Shown here: piece after piece, positions 8,427 to 17,545 of the stretch
How positions within the stretch are numbered: the stretch's first letter is position 1
Layout of the letters: every line of letters starts with the position of its first letter
Assembly (NCBI RefSeq): GCF_034427435.1
Contig: NZ_JAXQNP010000004.1
Location: 744,001 to 808,000 of the forward strand
Direction of reading: 5' to 3'
Source of the DNA: Nitrospirillum sp034427435
GTDB taxonomy: Bacteria > Pseudomonadota > Alphaproteobacteria > Azospirillales > Azospirillaceae
DNA: 64,000 bases
Notes under the pieces: generated by a model
What the model saw: the letters and a program-made list of their open reading frames with translations, nothing else
Told to the model about the DNA's origin: nothing
The model's database searches: none
Position numbers and translations under genes: made by a program

Positions 8427-9635
8427 ATGACCGTTCCCAGCCCGGTTCCCCTGGATACGCCGTCCGCTCGGCTGACGACCGAGCCCGCGTTCGCCGCGAG
8501 CGACGATACCCATTCCGACGACCGTTATCGCCGCCTGTTCGAGCAGGCGCCCTGGGGCCTGTTTCAGACCACCATCGACGGCCGTTATCTGGATGCCAAC
8601 CCCGCCCTGGCCCGGCTGTACGGCTATGACAGCCGCGAAGACATGCTGGGCGCGCTGACCGATATCGGGGCGCAGCTCTACGTCGATCCCGGCCGCCGCG
8701 AGGCCTTCGTCGCCGAAATGCGGGCGCGGGGCGTCATCCAGGGCTTTGAATCCCGTATCCGGCGGCGCGACGGCACCATCATCTGGATCGCCGAAACCTG
8801 CCGGGAGGTGCGCGACGCGAACGGCCACCCCCTGTATTACGAAGGCACGGTGGAGGAGATCACCATCCGCAAGGAGGCGGAGCAGGCCCTGCGCGCCGCC
8901 AATGAGAAGGCGCAGCGCGCCAATGAGGCCAAGGAGCGATTCCTGGCCCTGGTGACCCATGAGCTGCGCACCCCCCTGCACGCCATCCTGGGCTTCGGCG
9001 ACCTGATCGCCCAGCTCGACCAGGATGAGGTGGCGGAGCGGGACGATTACCTGCGGGAGATCACTGGTGCCGGCAACCGGCTGCTCCGCACCATCAACCG
9101 CCTGCTGGAGTACACCCGCCTGGCCTCCGGCGCCGCGGCCAGCGAGCTGCAACTGATCGAACTGGAACCTTTCATCGCCCGCCTGATCCGTCAGATGGGC
9201 GGCGGGCAAATGGGCGGCGGACGGGAGAAGCGCGTGCGCATCCAGCACGAGGCGGAAACGACGGCGCCCTGCGTGCTGGAGGTTGACGGCAACCTGCTGA
9301 ACCGGGCCCTGACAGAGCTGCTGGCCAACGCCCTGGCCTATTCCCCACTCGACCAGGCGGTGGTGGTGGAGATCGGCCAGCGACGGGAGGGCGTGACCTT
9401 GCGCGTCATCGACCAGGGTCGCGGCATGTCGCCGGAGGAATTGCAGGCCGCGGCCGTTCCCTTCGGCAGCGTCATCCTGCAGGCCCGCTCGCGCCAGCAG
9501 GGCTTGGGCCTGGGCCTGCCCATCGTGCAAAGCATCGCGGCGATGCTGGGCGGCCAGCTGGACCTGGCCAGCTCCTTGCTGAACGGCACCGTCGCCACCC
9601 TGTACCTGCCGACCCCGGCGGGGCGCTTGTCCTAA
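8427..9635 (+). CDS. PAS-domain sensor histidine kinase (cytoplasmic)
   Basis: A 402-residue soluble kinase. A PAS domain (about residues 30-150, containing FEQAPWGLFQTTIDG and a PAC tail, ITIRKEAEQAL) is followed by a short coiled coil. The HisKA domain has the phospho-acceptor His178 in LVTHELRTPLHAILGFG. The HATPase domain has an N-box (ELLANALAYSP), a G1 box (DQGRGMS) and a G2 box (GLGLGLPIV). There is no membrane segment, so it senses a cytoplasmic signal or a PAS ligand. The frame runs upstream to 8232, but that part is low-complexity Pro/Arg text; ATG 8427 is preferred although its ribosome site is weak. It converges with the hybrid kinase gene and has no adjacent partner on its own strand, so it is an orphan kinase. 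Confidence 0.88.
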   Translation: MTVPSPVPLDTPSARLTTEPAFAASDDTHSDDRYRRLFEQAPWGLFQTTIDGRYLDANPALARLYGYDSREDMLGALTDIGAQLYVDPGRREAFVAEMRARGVIQGFESRIRRRDGTIIWIAETCREVRDANGHPLYYEGTVEEITIRKEAEQALRAANEKAQRANEAKERFLALVTHELRTPLHAILGFGDLIAQLDQDEVAERDDYLREITGAGNRLLRTINRLLEYTRLASGAAASELQLIELEPFIARLIRQMGGGQMGGGREKRVRIQHEAETTAPCVLEVDGNLLNRALTELLANALAYSPLDQAVVVEIGQRREGVTLRVIDQGRGMSPEELQAAAVPFGSVILQARSRQQGLGLGLPIVQSIAAMLGGQLDLASSLLNGTVATLYLPTPAGRLS

Positions 9636-12495
9636 TTGTTGGGCGTGGCGGCGCTGGGGGGAACGGCGGGCGGCCCGGCGGCGCACAGCGCCTCCACCTT
9701 CGCGGCCAGACGCTCCACCACCACCGGCTTCAGGAAGAAGGCGTCGGCGCCGGCGGCCAGCACCGCCTTCTCGTCGGACCGTTCGCTGTAGCCGGTGTAG
9801 AGCACACAAGGCATATCGGGGCGCCGCGTCTTCAACAGCGCGATGAGGGCCATGCCGGTCATGCCGGGCATGGTCTGGTCGCTGACGACCGCGTCGAAGG
9901 CCATGGGGCTTTCCTCGAACACCTCCAGCGCCTCCGCGGGGGTTTCGCAGATGGCGACCTCGTGCCCGCGCCGGGACAATCCCTCCAGCAGCATGTCGCC
10001 CATCTCGGCCGCGTCGTCCACCACCAGGATGCGCAGCCGGCGGGGCGGTGTCGCCTTGACGATGGGCGCCGCCGCCAGGGGGGCCGCGACGGTTCCCGGC
10101 CCGCCGATCGGCAGAAGGATGCGCAGCAAGGCGCCCTCGCCCTCCGCTGACATCACCATCATGCCGCCACCATGGGCGCGGACGATGCCGTAGACCACAG
10201 GCATGCCCAGGCCGGTGCCCCGCCCCTTGCCCTTGGTGGTGAAGAAGGGCTCGAACAGGCGGGTCATAACCTCCATGGTCATGCCATGCCCCTCGTCCTC
10301 CACCTCCAGCACGACATGCGGGCGGCTCTTATCGAAGGGCAGCGCCTCGTGCTCGGCCCACCGCCCCTCCTGCACGCGGGCGTCCTGCGGCGCCGGACCG
10401 GGGAACAGGCGGATACGGATACGCCCCCCTTCCCCCCGGCGGGCATCGTGGGCGTTCAGCACCAGGTTCATCAGCACCTGGACCAACTGCGTGGGATTGG
10501 CGCGCACATTGGGCACGGTCCCGGCGATCTGGAAGATCATCTCCGTGGTCGCCGGCACGGCGGAGCGCAGGATGCCCCGCGCATCCTCCAGCACCGCCAC
10601 GGGCGACACCGCCTGCAACTCCCCCTTGTCGGAACGGGCGAAGGTCAGGATCTGGCTCACCAGTTCCTTGGCCCGCTTGCCCACGGCGCTGATGCGGGCG
10701 ACATAGCTGTGGGCCTTGTCGTTCGGATCCAGGTCGTCCAGCAGGAATTCGACATAGCCCAGCATGGCGCCCAGCAGGTTGTTGAAGTCGTGAGCGACGC
10801 CGCCGGCCAGCCGGCCGATGGCCTCCATCTTGTCCTGCTGCAAGACCTGGCGTTGCAACTCCTCCCGCTCGCGGGCCGCCCGGCGGGTGGCGGTGACGTC
10901 GCGCAGCACCAGGACGATGTCCCCGTTGGGCCGCAGGCTCAGCGTCGTCTCGTACACCTCCATGGTGCGGCCCCAGATGCTTTCCCACCCCTCGTTGATC
11001 GTGTGGGCGTAGCCGGTGGCCAGCAAGTCCTCACGTCGGCGCAGCCGCCCCTCCTCCGCGAGGGCCACCGTCTCCGGCGTCAGCAGTTCCAACCACCGGT
11101 GCCCCACCACCGCCGCCTCGTCGGGCGCGCCCAAGAGGGATATCGCCGCCGGGTTGGCATAAAGGACGGTGTAGTCCCGGTCGAACAGCACGATGGCGTC
11201 CTTGGCGGCGCCGACGCCGGCCAGCATGCGTTCCAGCGCCGTGGTCCGCTCCTCCACCTGGCCGCGCAGGCGGTCGCGTTCGGCCAACGCGCCGCGAAAG
11301 CGGACCAGCGCGCGGGCGATGCCACCGATCTGATCCTGCCGCTCCGTGTCCGGCACGGGCGCCGCCTCGTCCCGCTCCAACGTGTCGACGACCCGCGCCA
11401 TGCGCGCCAGCGGCACACCGATGATGGCCCGCACCGCCGCCACCAGCACCAGGCTGACCAGCAGGCCCGACGCCAGGGCCGCCAGCATGATGGCGGTGCC
11501 GATGCCGGCGAAGGGCGCGCTCAAGCCTTCCACCGGCACGTCCAGCAGCAGCAGGCGGCGGTTGTCGCCCGGGAAGAAGGTCATGGGCACGGCATAGCGG
11601 CGCACACGATGGCCGGCGGTGTCCATCCGCTCCACCTCATAGGACTGTACCTTCAGCACCCGGTCCAGTTCATCCGGGCCCAGCTGGAATTGCGGCCCAT
11701 CCCCCACCGTGGCCTTGGTGGCCAGCAAGGCATGGTCGGGATGGTAGGTCCAATTGCCCTCGCGGTTGATCATATAGAGGCTGCCGCCCAGGGGGCGGCG
11801 GGAATCCAGTTCCTTCGCCCGCTGTTCCAGCGACAGGTCCGTCCCGGCCACGCCGATCAGCCGGCCATCCACGATGACCGGGATGGTATAGGAAATCATC
11901 CAGGTGGGGCGGCCCAGCACCGGGTAGAGATAGGGGGGACCGCCTGGCGCCGCCGGCTCTGGGCCGGAATGGCGTAATAGTCGTCGCGGTAGAAGTCCGG
12001 CCGCACCTCGCCCAGCTTAACGTCGGACGGGCCGTCGGAGACGTAATAGGTGGCGAAGCGCCCGCTCTCGGGCAGGCCCAGGGCCGGGTCCCCGTTCCTG
12101 AAGGACTGGTCCGCCCCCATGAAGTCCGGTTCCGCCAGGAACCAGAAGCCGACCATGTTGGGGTGGGCCAAGGCGGTGCGCGCGATATAGGTGGCCACCA
12201 CGCGCCGGTCGCTGGCCCCGGTGGCGACCATGCTTTCCACCTGGCGGGCGAGGCCCTCGACGAACGCGATCTTTTCCCGGGTGATGGCGGCGATCTCGCC
12301 CGCCTGCTTGTTGGCCAAATCCTGGCCGTAATCGATTGCGAACCGCTGCACCACGGCGCGGCTGCTGCGCACCGCGACGAAGGCGGTGCCCGCCGCCGCC
12401 AGCAGGACCAGCGGCACCAGGATGAACAGCAGACGGGTGGTGATGCTGCCCCGGATCAGGGAAACCCGTGCGGGGGCGTCAGGCGGCCGGCTCAC
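9632..12495 (-). pseudogene. Hybrid histidine kinase (dCache-HAMP-PAS-HisKA-HATPase-REC), frameshifted by one base
   Basis: Two overlapping minus frames form one gene. The first (12495 to 11896) gives an N-terminal membrane helix and the dCache sensor up to DFYRDDYYAIPAQ. The second resumes PYLYPVLGRPTWMISYTIPV, the second half of dCache. It then has a membrane helix, HAMP, PAS, HisKA with His in GGVAHDFNNLLGAMLGY, HATPase with DEGHGM and GTGLGM, and a C-terminal receiver with phospho-Asp in VVSDQTMPGM and Lys in FLKPV. The switch falls in a run of six Gs at 11933-11938 (Cs in the coding sense). One more C restores a continuous 954-residue protein. A sequencing undercall is the simplest explanation; true inactivation is the alternative. 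Its 5' end overlaps the receiver gene upstream by 17 bases, indicating co-translation. Confidence 0.85.
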
Positions 12496-12871
12496 ACGCC
12501 TCCTTCCCTGGCTGGGCCAGGAACCGGGCCAGCGCGTCGCCCAGGCCGCCGCCGCTCTTTTCCGCGATGGCGGCGCCGTAGATCAGTTGCGCGGCGCGCA
12601 GGCAGGGGCCGGTGATGACCTCCGCCCCGTCGCTGAGGATCAGCAGCGGCATGGCGGGGTGAATTGCGCGGATCTCACGGGCCAATTCCAATCCATCCAT
12701 CTCCGGCATCAGCAGATCCGAAATGACGGCACGCACCGGTTGGGTCGCCAGCAGAAGAAGCCCCTCCCGGGCCGAGGCGGCCATGATGGGGGTTTCCCCC
12801 AAACGTCGCACCGCCTCGCACAGATAGTCGCGGAAATAGGGGTTGTCGTCGACGATCAGGATGGCACTCAT
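12479..12871 (-). CDS. Stand-alone receiver-domain response regulator
   Basis: A 130-residue CheY-like protein starting MSAILIVDDN. The acidic pocket (VDDN), phospho-acceptor Asp (VISDLLMPEMDGLE), switch Ser (LILSDGAE) and a C-terminal Lys region (IAEKSGGG) are visible. There is no output domain, so it probably relays phosphate within the pathway or acts by protein contact. It overlaps the start of the hybrid kinase gene by 17 bases, so the two form an operon. Upstream frame extension to 13075 exists, but ATG 12871 gives the canonical receiver start. A GGGATAG motif overlaps the bases just before the start codon. Confidence 0.88.
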   Translation of the reverse strand: MSAILIVDDNPYFRDYLCEAVRRLGETPIMAASAREGLLLLATQPVRAVISDLLMPEMDGLELAREIRAIHPAMPLLILSDGAEVITGPCLRAAQLIYGAAIAEKSGGGLGDALARFLAQPGKEACEPAA

Positions 12872-12872
12872 T

Positions 12873-13018
12873 GGGATAGGCTTCCGGGCGATGAACTGGA
12901 ACGGGCGGCGCGGGATTCGCGGCCCCGCATAAAACCGCAACCGTTCGCCGGCGGCATCTGTCGTTAAGGCTATCGATCCGGGGATTTGGGATAGTGGGGG
13001 ATAGCGCGCCGCTATCCC
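12873..13018. promoter_or_regulatory. GGGATAG motif cluster upstream of the receiver/hybrid-kinase operon
   Basis: GGGATAG occurs at 12873-12879, 12988-12994 and 12998-13004, with its complement CTATCCC at 13012-13018. The last two form a nine-base-arm palindrome GGGATAGCG-N3-CGCTATCCC (12998-13018). The clustering in a 181-base gap suggests an operator, possibly for the adjacent NarL-type regulator. The palindrome could also end that gene's transcript. Confidence 0.5.
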
Positions 13019-13052
13019 ACGATCCGGCATGGGCGCCATGCGGGCCGGCGGA

Positions 13053-13741
13053 TCACGCGCGTCCGATGAGGCCAAGATCGCGGGCCCGCGTCACCGCCTC
13101 CACCCGGTTCTTGGCGCCCAGCTTGCGCAGGATACGGCGGGTGTGGAGCTTGATCGTCACCTCCTGCAGATCCAGGACGCGGCCGATCTCCTTGTTGGTG
13201 GCGCCGCTGGCCAAGTGGGCCAGCACCTGACATTCCCGTTCCGTCAGCAGCCCGCCATCAGGCCCCGCACCATGGGGGGCACACCATGTGGCATGGGCGC
13301 CAGGGCGCCCGCCATGCGCAGGGCCACGTCGACCGGCACCACGCTGCCGCCCGCCGCCACCACCTTCAGCATCTGCACCAGGGCGGCGCTGGGCAGCGTC
13401 TTGGGCAGGAAGGCGCAGGCCCCTCGGGTCAGCGCCTCGCGCGCCACGGTGGCGTCGTCATGGCCGGTCACCACGGCGACGGGCGCGTCGATGCCGGCGG
13501 CGTCCAGCCGGTCCAGCCCCGCGCCACCCTCGCCCCCCGGCAACTGCCAGTCCATGACCACCAGGTCGAAATCCTGATCCTCCGGCCGCTGGGCCAGGGC
13601 GTCCAGCTCCTCCAGCGAGCCGACGGAGGTCAGGCTGACCTCCGGCCAGTCGCGCATGAGGTACAGCTCCAGCGCGTCGCGGTACATGGGATGGTCATCG
13701 GCGACCAGCACCCGCAACGGCCTTTTCGCGGCATGTTCCAC
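13053..13741 (-). pseudogene. NarL/FixJ-type response regulator (REC plus LuxR HTH), frameshifted by one base
   Basis: The N-terminal frame carries a receiver: VLVADDHPMYRDAL, phospho-Asp in LVVMDWQLPGG, Thr in VAVVTGHDD and Lys in FLPKTLPS. It runs off-frame after MPHGVPP. The adjacent minus frame then reads GLLTERECQVLAHLASG and TNKEIGRVLDLQEVTIKLH, a full LuxR/GerE helix-turn-helix, to the stop at 13053. One extra C in the six-base run at 13274-13279 joins them into a 229-residue protein, the usual length for this class. GTG 13741 is preceded by a G-rich run. It lies just upstream of the receiver/hybrid-kinase operon and is a likely output regulator for it. As with the kinase, an assembly undercall is more likely than true decay. 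Confidence 0.85.
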
Positions 13742-14003
13742 GGCATCCCCCCCGCAAGCCCCACACCCCAACCGGTGGCGTCCGTTGGCCGGCACTGTTC
13801 TTTGCCGCCATCATCCGCCCATGGTCCCACCAAGACAACAGTTTCAAAACAGTACGTTGGCATAGGGTGTCCCGCCGGGCGGGCCCTCGGACCGCCATGG
13901 CGCCGCCGTTTACAGCCCTCGGCCGCATCGGATACGGTGCGGCGCAGCTTGGGTCTAAACCAGCGGCGCCCGCCTGAAGGACGCGCCGCCTTGGGAGGTC
14001 GAT

Positions 14004-16340
14004 ATGGGAATGGTGGGGCGCGCCAGCCACGGCGGCGCGGGTAGGGGGCTTTGGCGCCGGGCGTTGGCCGGCACGATCCTGGCGGGCGCCTTGATGACGA
14101 TGCCGGCGCTGGCCGCCGACAGTGCGGCGGGTGTCTCGGCAGGCCCGGCTCTCACTGTGGAACGCATGCTGGGCAGCCCGTCCTTGAACGGCCCCCGCGC
14201 GCGCGGCGTCAAGTTCTCCCCCGACGGCGGCCTGGTCACCTACCTGAAGGCCAAGGCCGACGACGCCAACAAGACCGACCTGTGGGCCTATGATATCGCG
14301 GCCGGCACCGACCGCCTGCTGGTCGACAGCAGCCAGTTCAGCGCCAAGGAGAGCGAGGAGGAGCGCGGCCGCCGCGAGCGCCAGCGCATCCGCGACACCG
14401 GCATCGTCGACTATGGCTGGGATGACGCGGGGCGCACCCTGCTGTTCCCCATGGCGGGCGACGTCTTCGTCATGCCCCTGGGCGGCAGCCCGACGCGCAT
14501 CACCAACAGCGCCGCCACCAAGGACGCCGCCATCGACGCCCGCTTCGCCCCCGGCGGCACGCTGGTCAGCTACGTGCGCGGCAACAACCTCTATGTCTAT
14601 GACCTGGCCAAGGGGCAGGAACGCGCCCTGACCCAGGACGGCGCCGGCACCCTGTCCTACGGCACGGCGGAGTTCGTGGCGCAGGAGGAGCTGAAGCGCA
14701 ACACCGGCTATTGGTGGTCGCCCGGCGCCCGCTATGTCGCCTACACCCGCGTGGACGAGTCCGACGTGCCGCTGGTCAGCCGCTATGATTACGGCGCCGA
14801 GGGCGTGACGGTGGTGCCGCAGCGCTATCCCTTCGCCGGCGGCCCCAACGCCAAGGTGACCCTGCAGGTCATGGACATGGCCACGGGTGCCGTGACCAAG
14901 GTCAACCTGGGTGACCCCGCCGGCTATTACCTGGCCCGCGTGGACTGGCGCCGCGACGCGTCGGAGGTGCTGGTCCAGCGTCTGAGCCGGGACCAGAAGC
15001 GCCTGGATCTGCTGGCGGTGAACCCGGCCACGGGGGCGGTGCGCACCCTGCTGACGGAACAGAGCAAGACCTTCCTGAACCTGCACGAGGATCTGCGGGT
15101 CCTGGCCAACGGCAAGATCCTGTGGGCCTCGGAACGCACCGGCTTCAAGCACCTGTACCTGTGCGACCATGAGGCCGCCAACTGCCGCGCCCTGACCAAG
15201 GGCGATTGGATGGTGGACGCCGTCGTCGGCGTGGACGAGGCCGGCGGCCGCGTGTTCTTCACTGGCTTCCGCGAGGGGCCGCTGGACCACCATGTCTATT
15301 CCGTGGGCCTGGCCAAGGGCGACGTGAAGGCCCTGACCTCCGGGGACGGCTGGCACGGCGCCGTCATGGCGGCCAAGGGCGGCAACTGGCTGCACAGCTA
15401 TTCCGGCCCGCACCAGCCGCCGCAGCTGTCGGTGGAGGACGCCAAGGGCAACCGCGTCACCTGGCTGATCGAGAACAAGCTGGATGAGGCCCACCCCTTC
15501 GCCCCCTATCTGGCCGGGGAGATCGAACCGGAATTCGGCGTGCTGAAGGCCGATGACGGCAGCGACCTGCATTACATGATGCTGGTGCCGCCGGGGGCGA
15601 AAACGAGCGGCAAGAAGTATCCCGCCATCGTCAACGCCTATGGCGGCCCGGCGGCGGCCCTGGTGAGCCACGCCTGGGGCGACGCCCAGTCCGGCTTCGC
15701 CCAGGTGCTGGCCCGCAACGGCTATGTCGTCATGGTGCTGGATAACCGGGGCACGCCGCACCGGGGCCAGGCCTTCCTATCGGCCACCTACCACCATTTC
15801 GGCTCGGTGGAGGTGGCGGACCAGGTGAAGGGCGCCAACTTCCTGAAGTCCCTGCCCTTCGTGGATGGCCAGCACCTGGGCTTCTACGGCCACAGCCACG
15901 GCGGCTTCATGACCATCATCATGCTGACCCGCGCGCCTGGCGTCTTCGCCGCCGGGGCCGCCGGCGCCCCGGTGACCGACTGGCGCCTGTACGACACCGC
16001 CTACACCGAACGCTACCTGGGCGATCCCAAGGACGGCCCGGCGTATGAGGACTCCAGCGTCTTCAAGGACCTGAAGAACATCCAGGGCCGCCTGCTGGTG
16101 ATCCACGGCATGGCCGACGACAACGTCTTCTTCGACAACACCACCAAGCTGCTGCGCGCCCTGCAGCAGCAGGGGACGCGGTTCGACCTGATGACCTATC
16201 CGGGCCAGCGCCACGGCTTCTACGACACCTACGCCAACATCCACCGCTATAACACCATGCTGGACTTCTTCGACCGCACCCTGCGGCCGGCCGGCAGCGC
16301 GGTCACGGCGGGCGGCGCCCCGCAGGCCGGCACGCCGTAA
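14004..16340 (+). CDS. Dipeptidyl-peptidase IV, S9B family
   Basis: A 778-residue secreted prolyl dipeptidase. A signal peptide (to MPALAADS) is followed by an eight-bladed propeller domain containing the N-terminus-binding Glu pair in EFVAQEELKRNTGYWW. The alpha/beta-hydrolase domain has nucleophile Ser in FYGHSHGGFMT, Asp in GMADDNVFFDN and His in GQRHGFY, in the S9 order Ser-Asp-His. DPP IV removes X-Pro or X-Ala dipeptides from peptide N-termini in the periplasm, aiding peptide use. The nucleophile motif is GHSHGG rather than the commoner GWSYGG. GGGAGG precedes the ATG. The gene is monocistronic, with two terminator hairpins after it. Confidence 0.94.
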   Translation: MGMVGRASHGGAGRGLWRRALAGTILAGALMTMPALAADSAAGVSAGPALTVERMLGSPSLNGPRARGVKFSPDGGLVTYLKAKADDANKTDLWAYDIAAGTDRLLVDSSQFSAKESEEERGRRERQRIRDTGIVDYGWDDAGRTLLFPMAGDVFVMPLGGSPTRITNSAATKDAAIDARFAPGGTLVSYVRGNNLYVYDLAKGQERALTQDGAGTLSYGTAEFVAQEELKRNTGYWWSPGARYVAYTRVDESDVPLVSRYDYGAEGVTVVPQRYPFAGGPNAKVTLQVMDMATGAVTKVNLGDPAGYYLARVDWRRDASEVLVQRLSRDQKRLDLLAVNPATGAVRTLLTEQSKTFLNLHEDLRVLANGKILWASERTGFKHLYLCDHEAANCRALTKGDWMVDAVVGVDEAGGRVFFTGFREGPLDHHVYSVGLAKGDVKALTSGDGWHGAVMAAKGGNWLHSYSGPHQPPQLSVEDAKGNRVTWLIENKLDEAHPFAPYLAGEIEPEFGVLKADDGSDLHYMMLVPPGAKTSGKKYPAIVNAYGGPAAALVSHAWGDAQSGFAQVLARNGYVVMVLDNRGTPHRGQAFLSATYHHFGSVEVADQVKGANFLKSLPFVDGQHLGFYGHSHGGFMTIIMLTRAPGVFAAGAAGAPVTDWRLYDTAYTERYLGDPKDGPAYEDSSVFKDLKNIQGRLLVIHGMADDNVFFDNTTKLLRALQQQGTRFDLMTYPGQRHGFYDTYANIHRYNTMLDFFDRTLRPAGSAVTAGGAPQAGTP

Positions 16341-16350
16341 GGACCACCAT

Positions 16351-16373
16351 CCGGGCGGGCAATACCCGCCCGG
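16351..16373 (+). terminator. First hairpin after the DPP IV gene
   Basis: Perfect nine-base arms CCGGGCGGG and CCCGCCCGG around CAATA, ten bases after the stop codon. There is no U-tract directly after it. Confidence 0.6.
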
Positions 16374-16380
16374 AAACGAC

Positions 16381-16417
16381 AAAGCCACCGATCCCGCCGG
16401 GTCGGTGGCTTTTCTTT
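16381..16417 (+). terminator. Rho-independent terminator between DPP IV and bfd
   Basis: Eleven-base arms AAAGCCACCGA (16381-16391) and TCGGTGGCTTT (16402-16412) followed by TCTTTT. The A-run at the 5' side could let it work for both convergent genes. Confidence 0.85.
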
Positions 16418-16470
16418 TGACCTGGGCGCGAAGACGCGGCGGCGGCGCGCAGCCCGCTGCCCCGCCCGCC

Positions 16471-16671
16471 TTACTCCGCCGCGCGCAGCACCGGCTCGGA
16501 GGAATTGGCCGTCTGCCCCTCCTGGATCATCTCGCGCATGGTGTCGAAGCACTTGCCGCAGCGGGGCGCGCACCCCTGGGCCTTGAACACCGCCCCGACA
16601 CTCTGCGCCCCCGCCCCGACATGGGTGCGAACGGTACGGCAGTTGATGGCGTTACAGACGCAGACATACAT
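16471..16671 (-). CDS. bfd: Bacterioferritin-associated ferredoxin
   Basis: A 66-residue [2Fe-2S] protein starting MYVCVCNAINC. Cluster ligands Cys4, Cys6, Cys38 and Cys41 (C-x-C ... C-x2-C) are present, and Cys34 adds a fifth cysteine. Bfd reduces the haem of bacterioferritin to release stored iron. The frame is open upstream to 16893, but the family starts exactly at this Met. Bacterioferritin itself is about 9 kb away (25931-26407), so the two are not an operon here. An 11-base direct repeat lies upstream (16718-16759) and may be an iron-regulator site. Confidence 0.93.
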   Translation of the reverse strand: MYVCVCNAINCRTVRTHVGAGAQSVGAVFKAQGCAPRCGKCFDTMREMIQEGQTANSSEPVLRAAE

Positions 16672-16717
16672 GGCGCGGGCACCCACCCAGAGGCTGATCT
16701 GGGACCTAAGATAGTGA

Positions 16718-16759
16718 GAGGCGTTCGCAATGGCAAGAGTGATTCTGCGAGGCATTCGC
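16718..16759. repeat. Imperfect direct repeat upstream of bfd
   Basis: GAGGCGTTCGC (16718-16728) and GAGGCATTCGC (16749-16759) match at 10 of 11 bases, 31 bases apart, about three helical turns. They lie 47-90 bases upstream of the bfd start and could bind an iron-responsive regulator. Confidence 0.35.
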
Positions 16760-16948
16760 GGGTGGGTAGATGGAAGGAACTGGGTAGGAAGTGATGTTAC
16801 CGCTGTCCCGGAAATTGGGCCCTGAAGCCTATTTCTATTTTGTGTCGAAAAGGAACAAGAGGTTGCCTGACGCACACACCCGGAAGCAGTCATTCTGAGT
16901 GTAATATTGAGGCGGCTACCACACCCGAAATAATAAGAAATTCAAAGC

Positions 16949-17545
16949 CTAACGCGTCAGAAGCCTCAGCCCCATAGCGTGCTCGTAGCATACCTGGATG
17001 AAATCACCCAACGCCCCGTATCGCTTATTCAGAACGGCGTTATCGGCAATGATGGTCGAAATGTCCCCATCCATCAGGTGCCCTTGATACACAAGCCAAC
17101 CGACGAGGTGTGGGGTGGTGCGAACTCGGCCCAGTCCGAGAGTGTTCTCTCCCACCTTGCGAGCAGTCCGATCATCAGTCAGGAAACCGCTGGAAAGCTT
17201 CCGGGCCAGAGCCAATGCGGCAAGTTCGCCGCGGTGAAAACGCCCGAGTTTGCTCACATTTGCGGCCAATTCACGAAGGTCGTCGATCGCCAAAGAATGT
17301 ACGGTGAAGTGCTTTTCTGACGCTAACTCATCGGAGAGCTTCTTGCGCAGATCTGCTCTTTCTGGGGACTTCCAGGGTTTCACCAAACACTCATACCGGA
17401 CGTATTCGGCCAGGATGAAATGGCAACGTCCTTTGGCGGCAGTAGTCAGGGTTCGGCTGGAAAGAATGTTCCAGACGGCGCAGGTGTCTATGGCGGCGAT
17501 GGAAGGAAATGATTGCACCGCCTCGTCACGAGGAGCATCAACCAT
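16949..17545 (-). CDS. PIN-domain protein, putative RNase toxin
   Basis: A 198-residue protein with a PIN-like fold. It has a first acidic residue in AAIDTCAVWNIL (Asp20), a second in FILAEYVRYE and a later cluster, GELAALALARKL ... FLTDDRTARK, where the conserved acidic residues of the metal site are expected. It overlaps the upstream XRE-ImmA gene by eight bases (ATGGTTGA), so the two are translationally coupled. PIN proteins are typically Mg-dependent ribonucleases, often toxins. The region is visibly lower in GC than the surroundings, which suggests acquired DNA. A toxin-antitoxin or phage-response role is inferred from this pairing only. Not every catalytic residue could be assigned by eye. 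Confidence 0.72.
   Translation of the reverse strand: MVDAPRDEAVQSFPSIAAIDTCAVWNILSSRTLTTAAKGRCHFILAEYVRYECLVKPWKSPERADLRKKLSDELASEKHFTVHSLAIDDLRELAANVSKLGRFHRGELAALALARKLSSGFLTDDRTARKVGENTLGLGRVRTTPHLVGWLVYQGHLMDGDISTIIADNAVLNKRYGALGDFIQVCYEHAMGLRLLTR

Noticed and set aside
10172..11977. A 601-codon plus-strand open frame opposite the hybrid kinase
   Set aside because: Rich in Gln, His and Arg with no recognisable fold; the minus strand encodes clear kinase domains.
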